Below are positions 1 to 7,327 of a DNA stretch of 49,331 nt, one piece after another (positions within the stretch are counted from its first letter, which is position 1; every line of letters begins with the position of its first letter). The notes under the pieces are model-generated. The model had not been told where the DNA came from and searched no databases. It saw only the letters and a program-made list of their open reading frames with translations. Source of the DNA: Methanolobus bombayensis (GTDB lineage Archaea > Halobacteriota > Methanosarcinia > Methanosarcinales > Methanosarcinaceae); NCBI RefSeq assembly GCF_017873415.1, contig NZ_JAGGKD010000015.1, forward strand, positions 1 through 49,331, written 5' to 3'. A program made the position numbers and the translations under genes.

Positions 1-100
1 GAATCATTCCCAACAGAATGATTACGAAATGAGACTTACACTCGTAGGAAGCTCCTTCCTCGACAGCCGAAGGCTGGCAGGGAGGAGGAGTTCACTAGAC
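1..100 (+). mobile_element. Right-end hairpin of an IS200/IS605 (TnpB-type) element, truncated by the window edge
   Basis: Positions about 49-95 hold a compound hairpin. An outer stem CTCCTTCCT pairs with AGGGAGGAG (one G-T wobble), an inner stem AGCC-gaa-GGCT sits within it, and the block ends GAGTTCAC. This layout matches the right ends of IS605/IS1341-type elements, which also form the 3' end of the TnpB guide RNA. A frame with a stop at 19-21 could be the very end of a tnpB gene, but too little is visible to prove it. The element would lie to the left of the window and abuts the next gene. Confidence 0.5.
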
Positions 101-117
101 AATCCAATCAGGTATAT

Positions 118-1800
118 GTGGGAGTGGTACGTGTGAAAGGTACAAGGCACAATAGTGTGCAGAAATATGATGATATTCGTTCCGATTGTGAAATTGATGT
201 TTCTTGTGCTTCCTCTCCCACAAACTATGATTCTGTTCCTTCGACCGATTCATCTGAAAATACAGAAACAGACCCTGATTCTCATGTAGATGTTCCCCTG
301 AGCACTACAGATCACTTTTTCATGGGAAAGAGTGACGTATATCGTTCACTTTTCAAATATAACAAGGCAATAACTCTACTTATAAATCCTGAGAACTTTG
401 AAATTATTGATGCAAACAATGCTGCATGTAACTACTACGGCTGGCCGCTTGAAGTTATCACACGAATGAAAATACATGATATAAATATCCTGCCTCCTGA
501 TAAAGTACTGGAGGAGATGCAAAACGCAGTTGCTGAAAAGAGGAATTATTTTCTTTTCAGGCACAAACTTTCAGATGGCCAGATCCGTGATGTGGAAGTA
601 TACAGTAGTCCTGTCATTGTAGATTCACAACAGCTTCTCTACTCTATTATTCATGACATAACTGAGCGCAAAAAAGCTGAAGCTGAACTGAATAAAAGAA
701 ACATGCAGCTGAGGACTGCTCAAAAGCTTGGTCAGATAGGAAGCTGGGAGTTTAATCTGGATACAGGCTTAGTGGATTCTTCTGAGGAAGCAAAAAGAAT
801 CTATGGTTATGATCCTGATAAAAACATTTTGAAGATTAAAGAGGTGCAGGCAGTAGTATTGTCTGAATATCGTCCTATGATGGACGAGGCAATGAAGGAT
901 CTGATTCAACATGATGCTCCTTATAATGTACAGTTCAGGATTAGCCGTCAGAATGATGGTGCTATACGTTATGTTCATTCTGTTGCTGAGTATGATGCAG
1001 AAAAAAATACAATAATCGGTACAATTCAGGATCTCACTGAAAGGAAAAAAGCTGAAGATGCATTGCTGCATGCAAAGATTGTTGCAGAGGCTGCAAATCG
1101 CAGTAAGGATGAATTTATGGCTACAATGAGCCATGAACTGAGAACTCCGCTTACATCTATTATTGGTTTTTCTGATATTTTAAATGATAAGATGTTTGGT
1201 GAGCTGAATGAAAAGCAGGCTAGATATGTAACTCATGTTCTGGATGCCGGTAAACACTTGCTGAAGATTATCAATGATGTGCTGGACCTTTCAAAGGTGG
1301 AAGCAGGAAAAATGGAGCTTCAATATGAGTATTTTCAATTATCAACTGCAGTGGATGAAGTAAAAACACTACTCTCGCCGCTGGCCATGGATAAAAAAAT
1401 AAAGCTTGTCGTTGACACTGATAAGGACATTGGTGCTATTCATGCCGACAGGATGAAGCTGAAACAGGTGATGTATAATCTTGCCAGCAATGCGATAAAG
1501 TTCACTCCTGAAAAAGGTACGGTTTCTATCATTTCAAGATTATCGGAAAATATGCTCCATGTATGCGTAAAGGATACGGGATCCGGAATTTCCGAGGCTG
1601 ATCAGGCTACTCTTTTCCAGCCATTCAGGCAACTTAACTCATATACAACCAATGAGTTTGCAGGAACAGGCCTCGGACTTGCCCTTGTGAAGAAATTTGT
1701 GGAAATGCATAATGGCAAGGTGTGGGTGGACAGTACTGTTGATGAAGGTAGTGAGTTTTGTTTTTCTATTCCCGTTACTAACAACAGTAGATGTGAGTAA
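118..1800 (+). CDS. PAS-PAS sensor histidine kinase
   Basis: This is a 560-aa sensor kinase without membrane segments, so probably cytoplasmic. Residues 1-70 are Ser/Asp-rich and low in complexity. PAS domains lie at about 75-185 and 205-310, each ending in an ERKKAE linker helix. The HisKA H-box is SHELRTP with phospho-acceptor His339. The HATPase has its N box around Asn454-Asn458, G1 DTGSGI at 486-491 and G2 GTGLGL at 516-521. It should autophosphorylate and pass phosphate to a response regulator, but no receiver gene is adjacent. The start is a GTG at 118 only about 25 bp after an insertion-sequence end, with no clear ribosome-binding site. The native N-terminus may therefore have been replaced by the insertion. 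The ligand is unknown. Confidence 0.9.
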   Translation: MGVVRVKGTRHNSVQKYDDIRSDCEIDVSCASSPTNYDSVPSTDSSENTETDPDSHVDVPLSTTDHFFMGKSDVYRSLFKYNKAITLLINPENFEIIDANNAACNYYGWPLEVITRMKIHDINILPPDKVLEEMQNAVAEKRNYFLFRHKLSDGQIRDVEVYSSPVIVDSQQLLYSIIHDITERKKAEAELNKRNMQLRTAQKLGQIGSWEFNLDTGLVDSSEEAKRIYGYDPDKNILKIKEVQAVVLSEYRPMMDEAMKDLIQHDAPYNVQFRISRQNDGAIRYVHSVAEYDAEKNTIIGTIQDLTERKKAEDALLHAKIVAEAANRSKDEFMATMSHELRTPLTSIIGFSDILNDKMFGELNEKQARYVTHVLDAGKHLLKIINDVLDLSKVEAGKMELQYEYFQLSTAVDEVKTLLSPLAMDKKIKLVVDTDKDIGAIHADRMKLKQVMYNLASNAIKFTPEKGTVSIISRLSENMLHVCVKDTGSGISEADQATLFQPFRQLNSYTTNEFAGTGLGLALVKKFVEMHNGKVWVDSTVDEGSEFCFSIPVTNNSRCE

Positions 1801-2206
1801 GTACATTTTTTTAAAAAATAGGTTTAGAAATATTCGAACATCCAATGTCTGCTATACGAAAGCAACATCATAACCAGCCAGACTACGGACCCTGATAAAT
1901 GTGGAATCATTTATGAATTCGTGTCTGTAAGGCTGTCGTTGCCCGCGTTATGGGTTATTCTTCTTTCTTTTTTTTTAAGAATATTAACCTTATGGTTAAT
2001 GTTTTTATTTCACTTTTATCATTTATTTGAGTTTACGAGTACTGTTAACTTCTAATTCACCAATATATCGAGTATTTATACTGAGCCAATTTTTTATAAG
2101 ATGAAATGATACAATTAATAATTACATATTTATTGCCATTACTAAGCGTTTATATGTCTATATATGAACTTTTTGATTTTCTAGTGAAGTTCAGGGGTGG
2201 GAAAAG
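1801..2206. other. Intergenic region with a probable terminator hairpin
   Basis: No gene was recognised in these 406 bases. A perfect hairpin ATTAACC-ttat-GGTTAAT at 1983-2000 is followed by GTTTTTATTT, and a T-rich tract precedes it at 1960-1978. Together they could terminate the kinase transcript. The rest is AT-rich and should carry the promoter of the ParA-like gene. Confidence 0.45.
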
Positions 2207-2968
2207 GTGACTAAAGTAATTTCTGTGATGGGAAAAGATGGAGTGGGTAAGTCTACTACGACGATTAATCTTGGGGTCGCATTTGGGCGAAAAGGAAAAA
2301 AAGTTATAGTTGTTGATGCCAGTCCACTTGGGGACACAGCAACTTGTTTGCTGCCATTGAGTATTAAGTTAGAAGGCAAAATAAAAGATATGGTCTTATA
2401 TGAATCGACTGAACAGAACGTAAAAATCATTGATTCAATAGATTTTGAAAGGTTAATTAGACCTTTTGATTCTTTAGATCTTTACTTTGGTTTAATAGGT
2501 CTATTGGAATATTTCAATTTTGAAAATTATGACTATATTATAATTGATACTCCTTCTGAAGGATATGCAAAATCAAGTGTTTTTCTTGCTGCTGACACAT
2601 TGATTGTTCCTGTAGAATCTTCTTCTAGTTTAAGAACACTTCCAGGCGTATTTTCTAAGATTGAGAAACGCAAAAATGTAAAAGAGGATGCTGGCACTTA
2701 TCACATGAAACGAATAGGGGGAGTTGACAACACTTTTATTTTACTCACATCTTTTGATTCGACAACACAAACAGGAAAACACATTCAAAAAATTACAGAC
2801 CGTTATGGAAAAACTGTCCTTGATACTAAGATTCCAATAGATACTTCTTTTAAAGAGAGTGCTACTTTTGATGAAACAATTTTCTCTTATAATCCAAACT
2901 GTAAGGGAGCAGAAGCATATATGGCACTTGCAGAAGAACTTATAAGTAAGTTGGAAATTGAAAATTAG
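2207..2968 (+). CDS. ParA/Soj-family P-loop ATPase
   Basis: This 253-aa protein has the deviant Walker A of the ParA/MinD superfamily, GKDGVGKST at residues 9-17, with signature Lys10 and catalytic Lys15. It also has the A' motif VVDASPLGDT (family usual DxDPQGN) and a Walker B region YIIIDTPSE followed by VPVESSSS. Family members dimerise on ATP, bind DNA non-specifically and move cargo or replicons together with a small DNA-binding partner. The start is GTG at 2207 behind a GGGGTGGG stretch. No ParB follows. Instead, a ribbon-helix-helix gene pair lies convergently 114 bp downstream, which resembles the ParA/ParG (type Ib) pairing. It could serve a plasmid-derived island or be a solitary ParA. 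The family call is secure and the partition role is inference. Confidence 0.85.
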   Translation: MTKVISVMGKDGVGKSTTTINLGVAFGRKGKKVIVVDASPLGDTATCLLPLSIKLEGKIKDMVLYESTEQNVKIIDSIDFERLIRPFDSLDLYFGLIGLLEYFNFENYDYIIIDTPSEGYAKSSVFLAADTLIVPVESSSSLRTLPGVFSKIEKRKNVKEDAGTYHMKRIGGVDNTFILLTSFDSTTQTGKHIQKITDRYGKTVLDTKIPIDTSFKESATFDETIFSYNPNCKGAEAYMALAEELISKLEIEN

Positions 2969-3082
2969 AATAATCAAGAGTTCCTCAAATATTGCTCAAA
3001 TTAGGAATAGAGCCTAATAAGTGTTCTATAAGAATAGTAGCTAAAAAATATGATGTCGATTCCTCTAATAATTCTAATGATA

Positions 3083-3220
3083 TCAAAAACCTTCTTTTTT
3101 TAGGAAATCATCAACTGCTTTTACTATAATGGGATTTCTTGGTATATTATAAGGGAAAGACTCTATATACATCTCAAGTCGATCTAAAAGTTCGTCCGGA
3201 AGGTCAGTATATATTCGCAT
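3083..3220 (-). CDS. Small ribbon-helix-helix-like DNA-binding protein (45 aa)
   Basis: This is a 45-codon gene read from ATG at 3220 to TGA at 3083. Its start MRIYTDLPDELLDRLE gives a short beta strand followed by an amphipathic helix, and a second helix IIVKAVDDFLKKEGF follows after a PRNP turn. That order is the strand-helix-helix plan of MetJ/Arc/ParG/CopG repressors, which work as dimers. A ribosome-binding site GGTGAT overlaps the last codons of the upstream gene, and the start lies 4 bases after that gene's stop, so the two are co-translated. Two identical palindromes in the shared promoter are the obvious target. It could be an antitoxin, a repressor or a centromere-binding protein. 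The fold is inferred from pattern only. Confidence 0.6.
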   Translation of the reverse strand: MRIYTDLPDELLDRLEMYIESFPYNIPRNPIIVKAVDDFLKKEGF

Positions 3221-3224
3221 ATAA

Positions 3225-3455
3225 TCACCACATTTCCACAAATATTTTTTTCTCCATTTTTGGATCTTCCGATAATGTTATACTTCCATTACTTGTGTAG
3301 TATCTCATGTGACCAAATTTTTTTTCTATATGTAATATTTCGGATAGTCTGATGATTACATCTTCGCTTTGTATTACTAATTCATTATTTGAGATAGAAA
3401 CATATTTCATAAAGTTTGCAGGTGTTTTATTGTATGCTTCGATAATTTTCACCAT
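3225..3455 (-). CDS. Hypothetical 76-aa protein, first gene of the RHH operon
   Basis: I do not recognise this family. The protein is soluble, with no signal peptide or membrane segment, and has alternating beta-strand-like stretches (KYVSISNNELVIQ, VIIRLSEILHIE, RYYTSNGSITL), so a small beta-rich domain is likely. The start ATG at 3455 has a good ribosome-binding site, GGTGAT, directly upstream. The stop sits 4 bases before the start of the ribbon-helix-helix gene. A small two-gene operon of this shape is often a toxin-antitoxin or autoregulated partner pair, but nothing in the sequence shows toxicity. Confidence 0.55.
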   Translation of the reverse strand: MVKIIEAYNKTPANFMKYVSISNNELVIQSEDVIIRLSEILHIEKKFGHMRYYTSNGSITLSEDPKMEKKIFVEMW

Positions 3456-3495
3456 TCAATCACCATATTTGTTCCTTGTATGTGTATCGTGCTAT

Positions 3496-3535
3496 ATAGT
3501 ACTATTTATTACTGCATAGTACTATTATATAAAGA
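3496..3535 (-). promoter_or_regulatory. Tandem palindromic operator over the promoter of the RHH operon
   Basis: The perfect palindrome ATAGTACTAT occurs at 3496-3505 and again at 3516-3525, exactly 20 bp centre to centre (about two helical turns), on the same DNA face. A leftward TATA-like element TTTATATAA (about 3525-3534) abuts the second copy, so the predicted transcription start falls near the first. This is the geometry expected of ribbon-helix-helix autorepression. That the 45-aa protein binds here is inference. Confidence 0.6.
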
Positions 3536-3620
3536 TGCATACTGCTGTTACTATTGAGTTATCAAATAACAGTAGAAATAAATGATTGTGCCATGGGGGA
3601 TAATATAACTTTATTAATTC

Positions 3621-4034
3621 TTATGAATCAAGAAAATCAGTCAGCTTATTATAAATAGAAGTCAGATCTTTTTTCTTTATTTCACATTCCCAGACAATAA
3701 GGATATTCCAGCCATCTGCACGCAGCTGTTCATAACTCTTTGTGTCCCTCAGGACATTCTTACTGATTTTCTGATACCAGAAATCAGAATTGGATTTTGG
3801 CCATTTGAAGTACTCGCAGTCATGTTTATGCCAGAAACAGCCATTTACAAAAATAACTTTCTTTTTTCCCGGAAACACAATATCCGGTTTGCCAGGTAAA
3901 TCTTTTCTGTGAAGTCGGTATCTATATCCATTATTCCAGAGCCATTTACGAACGGTAATCTCAGGTTTGGTGTCTTTCCCTTTTATTTGGGACATATTGT
4001 AACTGCGCTGCTTGCGGGAATGAACATCGGTCAT
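3621..4034 (-). CDS. vsr: Very short patch repair endonuclease Vsr
   Basis: This 137-aa protein is a full-length Vsr. It has the opening MSQIKGKDTKPEITVRKWL, the catalytic PDIVFPGKKKVIFVNGCFW segment with the metal-binding Asp, and the HKHDC zinc/active-site motif, then the WNILIVWECE strand. Vsr nicks 5' of T in T:G mismatches that arise when 5-methylcytosine deaminates, and it normally travels with a C5 cytosine methyltransferase. Such a methyltransferase is two genes upstream in the same direction. The start ATG lies 55 bases after the stop of the GHKL-nuclease gene, so it is probably the last gene of the defence operon. Its role here could be repair of methylation hot-spots or, less likely, participation in restriction. 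Confidence 0.93.
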   Translation of the reverse strand: MTDVHSRKQRSYNMSQIKGKDTKPEITVRKWLWNNGYRYRLHRKDLPGKPDIVFPGKKKVIFVNGCFWHKHDCEYFKWPKSNSDFWYQKISKNVLRDTKSYEQLRADGWNILIVWECEIKKKDLTSIYNKLTDFLDS

Positions 4035-4089
4035 TGGATAATTTCCTTCAAACTGTCATATTACATCCAAAAGTCCAGTAAACATAAAG

Positions 4090-5943
4090 TCATATTCTGT
4101 TATACTGATTATATGCATCAATAAACTCTTTATGGTATTCTTTAGACTGTTCCAACAATTCTGTATACGTTTTGACAAAAACTTCTCCCGACATCCGATA
4201 GGTATTTTCCCTTTTTCTAAAGACTCCGTTTCTTGATTTTTCCCCACCTACAACAAAACAAACAACCTTTGAAAAACCAGTTTCAGATGCATATCTTTCA
4301 GTAAGAAATGCACCATACTCATATGCTTGGTCTAAAGCTTTCAAATCTATAGCATAATTGCTACGCTTAATTTCAATGACATATAGAATGTCACCTAAAG
4401 CATTACTACAGAGGAAATCAATTCTTTTGTTTGGCTCTTCAAGTTCAGCTTCAGGAAATGATTCTTTTAAGAGCTCAGAATAGCGTACTTCATCTTTAAA
4501 TTCCAAAATTCTTGGATCAAGTAACCATGAAAATTTTTTAAAGAAATTGTGAAGGGTGGGTACTTCGTTTGCATCTTCATTTAAATAAGCTTCAAACTGT
4601 TTTATCACTTCAACTCGCGCGTTAGCCAGTCCCCTAATCTCTTTTGATTCAATCGTTTTCCAGTCATCCATCAATTTTAAAAACTTGGGTATATCCTCTG
4701 GTTCAGAAATATCTGCTATCTGGGATGCATATTCTTTAAATGTTTGATTATCAAATTTATCAATTACATTTTCTATAATCTCACTTGATTCAGCAACATC
4801 AATATTTGAATTCAATAATATCGGATTTATAATTCTGATACTTAACTCTCTTTCATAGGAAGGTAATTGTTCTTGCCATTCATCAATATTAATATTTTTT
4901 TCCTCCACTATGCTATCCTTTTTTATCTGTGCCCTCTTATTTTTCCATTCTGTACCAACTCTCCGGATTATTTTTTGGAGGTACTCCTGTAATTTTTTTG
5001 TTGATTCATGTTCCCAGTTCAATGATTGTCTATCAGTTGAAATAACATCTTCATCAAAATCATCTATGAAATCAACCTCTAAGTACCCTGTTACATAACT
5101 ATGGAATTGATCATTATCTCTTGCACCATAGAAATCTGCTGTATTGACAATTTTACCTCTGGAAGTTAAGTAAATACCACGCATTTCAGTATCTTTTACT
5201 GGAGTTTCAAGTGTAAATATGGTGCCCCTTATTCGATCATAATATTCATAGTCACTATCATATTTTGAATCCGGAAATTTCCATTCAAACTGAATATTCA
5301 GACCTTCAAATTTTAAGTCATTTGTAACGCTTATTGTATTTACTCCATTAAAATAAAGGTCAGTAGACATTTCATCAAATATCAAAAATTTTTTAGATAA
5401 ACTGAGAGCTATATTTTCTAGGTTGTAAGGTGATTTCCGCCTTATTTCCTTTAAATGCAACGTTGTTCCTGACATTTCATCTGTAGGAGAATTATGAACA
5501 ATTATTTCAGGATTATAAGAATGAGTTTTGCTTTGTCGAATTTCAGAAAGATCCATTTTAAAATGATTTTTAATTCCCTCTTTCACAGAAATAACTTCAA
5601 TTATATTACAAATTCCAAAAACGGACAATTTCCCCAACCCTTTTTTCCCTATTACTTTTCGACCTTTAGCAGATGTATCACAGGTTGAGTTTCTTCTTCT
5701 GTTTCTACCAATTACCAAATATTTATCCTGAAGTTCCTCATAGGACATCCCTTCTCCATCATCATTAAATATTATTTCCTTTGAGCCATCTTTATCAATA
5801 AAATCAATACTTACATATTCTGAATCTGCATCCCATGAATTGGATACTAGTTCTGACAAAACATTTGGAAGCTTTGAATACAAAGATATTCCTAAATGTT
5901 CAATAGTATTTGGATCAAATTTCAGGATCAAGGTATCTGGCAT
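4090..5943 (-). CDS. MORC/MutL-like GHKL ATPase fused to a DUF4263 (Shedu)-like nuclease domain
   Basis: The N-terminal third of this 617-aa protein is a Bergerat ATP-binding fold: N box with Glu31, Asn35 and Asp38 (ELVSNSWDAD), G1 DDGEGM at 61-66, and G2 GKKGLGK at 99-105. A presumed S5-like domain follows to about 330. The C-terminus holds FFKKFSWLLDPRILEF and then Asp509 ... Glu524-x-Lys526 ... Gln539. This is the D-ExK-Q pattern of PD-(D/E)XK nucleases of the DUF4263/SduA type. Known prokaryotic MORC/paraMORC ATPases occur in restriction systems with helicases and nucleases and are thought to reshape DNA loops in an ATP-driven way. The gene overlaps the methyltransferase stop by one base (TAATG), so it is translationally coupled to it. 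The ATPase call is strong and the nuclease call is good by motif. Confidence 0.82.
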   Translation of the reverse strand: MPDTLILKFDPNTIEHLGISLYSKLPNVLSELVSNSWDADSEYVSIDFIDKDGSKEIIFNDDGEGMSYEELQDKYLVIGRNRRRNSTCDTSAKGRKVIGKKGLGKLSVFGICNIIEVISVKEGIKNHFKMDLSEIRQSKTHSYNPEIIVHNSPTDEMSGTTLHLKEIRRKSPYNLENIALSLSKKFLIFDEMSTDLYFNGVNTISVTNDLKFEGLNIQFEWKFPDSKYDSDYEYYDRIRGTIFTLETPVKDTEMRGIYLTSRGKIVNTADFYGARDNDQFHSYVTGYLEVDFIDDFDEDVISTDRQSLNWEHESTKKLQEYLQKIIRRVGTEWKNKRAQIKKDSIVEEKNINIDEWQEQLPSYERELSIRIINPILLNSNIDVAESSEIIENVIDKFDNQTFKEYASQIADISEPEDIPKFLKLMDDWKTIESKEIRGLANARVEVIKQFEAYLNEDANEVPTLHNFFKKFSWLLDPRILEFKDEVRYSELLKESFPEAELEEPNKRIDFLCSNALGDILYVIEIKRSNYAIDLKALDQAYEYGAFLTERYASETGFSKVVCFVVGGEKSRNGVFRKRENTYRMSGEVFVKTYTELLEQSKEYHKEFIDAYNQYNRI

Positions 5944-7199
5944 TAGTAATTCTCCTTCAGTTTTTCCGCGATTTTCTGAGCCAGCAATACAGGAACTGCA
6001 TTGCCTATTTGCCGGTAAGCTGCTGTACGGCTCGGTTTTTCGGAAATACCTTCAAAAAAGTAATCATCCGGAAATGTTTGTAATCTTGCAGCTTCACGGG
6101 GTGTTAACGATCTGTTTTGCTTAATATCAGGGTGGATGTAATAGTGTCCATCTTTTGCAATATGTGCAACAACTGTATGTGAAGATGACTCCTTACCGGC
6201 TACAACCTTGAATCTGTCAAGGAAAGAAGAACGATTCCTATGTGTCTTCAGATGTGCTGGTAAGTCATTATAATTAAGTCTCTTATTGTCATTCCATTTC
6301 TGGACTGCAATTCGATATATTTCCAGATCACGATCTTTATTCGTTCTGGATTGATGTAAAGTGACTGGAACACCGTCTCTACGGATTCCTGCTTCATAAA
6401 GATAATTGCTATTATGATCTTTTATTTTACAGGGAGTTAGAGTTCCTTCACCTGCTTTCAATGCAGGCAAATCATTAAAAACAGCGTTTACTTTCACATC
6501 AGGGGTCCATTTTTCAGGATAGGGATAGAATCCAGACTCATCGCCTTTTTTTCCCACCAGGATTATTCTTTTTCTTCTTTGAAGCACCCCATAGTCATTG
6601 GCATTCAGAACATCCCATTCAACAGTATAACCTTTTTCGCGGAACAGCTGTTTCATCTTCTCAAAATATGAATCTCCTTCCACTGATTTAGCAGAGAGCA
6701 ATCCTTGGACATTTTCGAATACAAAATATTTAGGTGAATACTTTTCCAGAAACTTAGCGTAATATTCGTAAAGATAATTTCTGCTGTCCCCTTGCATTTT
6801 GTTTTCAGCTCTGGATCTGCCTACAATAGAATAAGCCTGACATGGAGGACCACCAACTATCAAATCCAAGGGTTCACCATCAAGTATTGAATCAACCTGA
6901 TCAAATATCGATGGTAATGTATCATCAGATATCTCTTCATTAATTACAGAATCAAGCAGTGATTCAGGAACTAACGCATAGAGCTCAGATCTCGAAATAT
7001 TACCCTTCAAGTAATCATAATAAACATCCATTTTTCCATTATTATTGAGCCAATGGTATGCCATCCTCGTTTTTAGCGAATAACATGCTGCAGTATCGAC
7101 TTCAACATGTGCCACAGGAACAAAACCAGATTTAATGAAGCCTTCGGACAAACCACCTGCTCCTGCGAAAAGATCGAGAAATCTGTATTTTTTTTCCAT
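5943..7199 (-). CDS. DNA (cytosine-5) methyltransferase, DrmMII-type
   Basis: This 418-aa enzyme has all key C5-methyltransferase motifs: I DLFAGAGGLS (9-18) for AdoMet, IV GGPPCQAYS with catalytic Cys120, VI ENV (162-164), VIII QRRKRIILVG, IX LTPREAARLQTFP, and X IGNAVPVLLAQ. It transfers methyl to cytosine C5 at an unknown site. In class 2 DISARM this is DrmMII, the self-marking enzyme. Context agrees: it lies directly after the drm core genes, is coupled by TAATG to the GHKL-nuclease gene, and vsr is close by. A separate leftward TATA-like box 53 bp upstream may let it be made independently of the restriction genes. Target specificity cannot be read from the sequence. Confidence 0.93.
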   Translation of the reverse strand: MEKKYRFLDLFAGAGGLSEGFIKSGFVPVAHVEVDTAACYSLKTRMAYHWLNNNGKMDVYYDYLKGNISRSELYALVPESLLDSVINEEISDDTLPSIFDQVDSILDGEPLDLIVGGPPCQAYSIVGRSRAENKMQGDSRNYLYEYYAKFLEKYSPKYFVFENVQGLLSAKSVEGDSYFEKMKQLFREKGYTVEWDVLNANDYGVLQRRKRIILVGKKGDESGFYPYPEKWTPDVKVNAVFNDLPALKAGEGTLTPCKIKDHNSNYLYEAGIRRDGVPVTLHQSRTNKDRDLEIYRIAVQKWNDNKRLNYNDLPAHLKTHRNRSSFLDRFKVVAGKESSSHTVVAHIAKDGHYYIHPDIKQNRSLTPREAARLQTFPDDYFFEGISEKPSRTAAYRQIGNAVPVLLAQKIAEKLKENY

Positions 7200-7327
7200 T
7201 TACATCCCTGGATATATAATATTGTGGGTATAATTGGTATATGGAGAAAGGAAATATAAAGGCATCCCATACGCATGATTTTGATAGTTTATCATTTTAT
7301 GTAGAAAGCATCACTTAATTCAATTGT
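7200..7327 (-). promoter_or_regulatory. Probable internal promoter before the methyltransferase gene
   Basis: This is the only gap over 60 bp in an otherwise overlapping operon. On the minus strand, CTTTATATTT (TATA-like, plus-strand 7252-7261) lies about 53 bases before the ATG, and AGGGATG precedes the start as a possible ribosome-binding site. Separate expression of the protective methyltransferase is a common need in restriction systems. The promoter call rests on the motif and the spacing only. Confidence 0.4.

Noticed and set aside
2974-3129. Plus-strand frame after the ParA gene (LLKLGIEPNKCSIRIVAKKYDVD...)
   Set aside because: It is about 50 codons with only a TTG start and no ribosome-binding site, and it overlaps the better supported RHH gene on the other strand.
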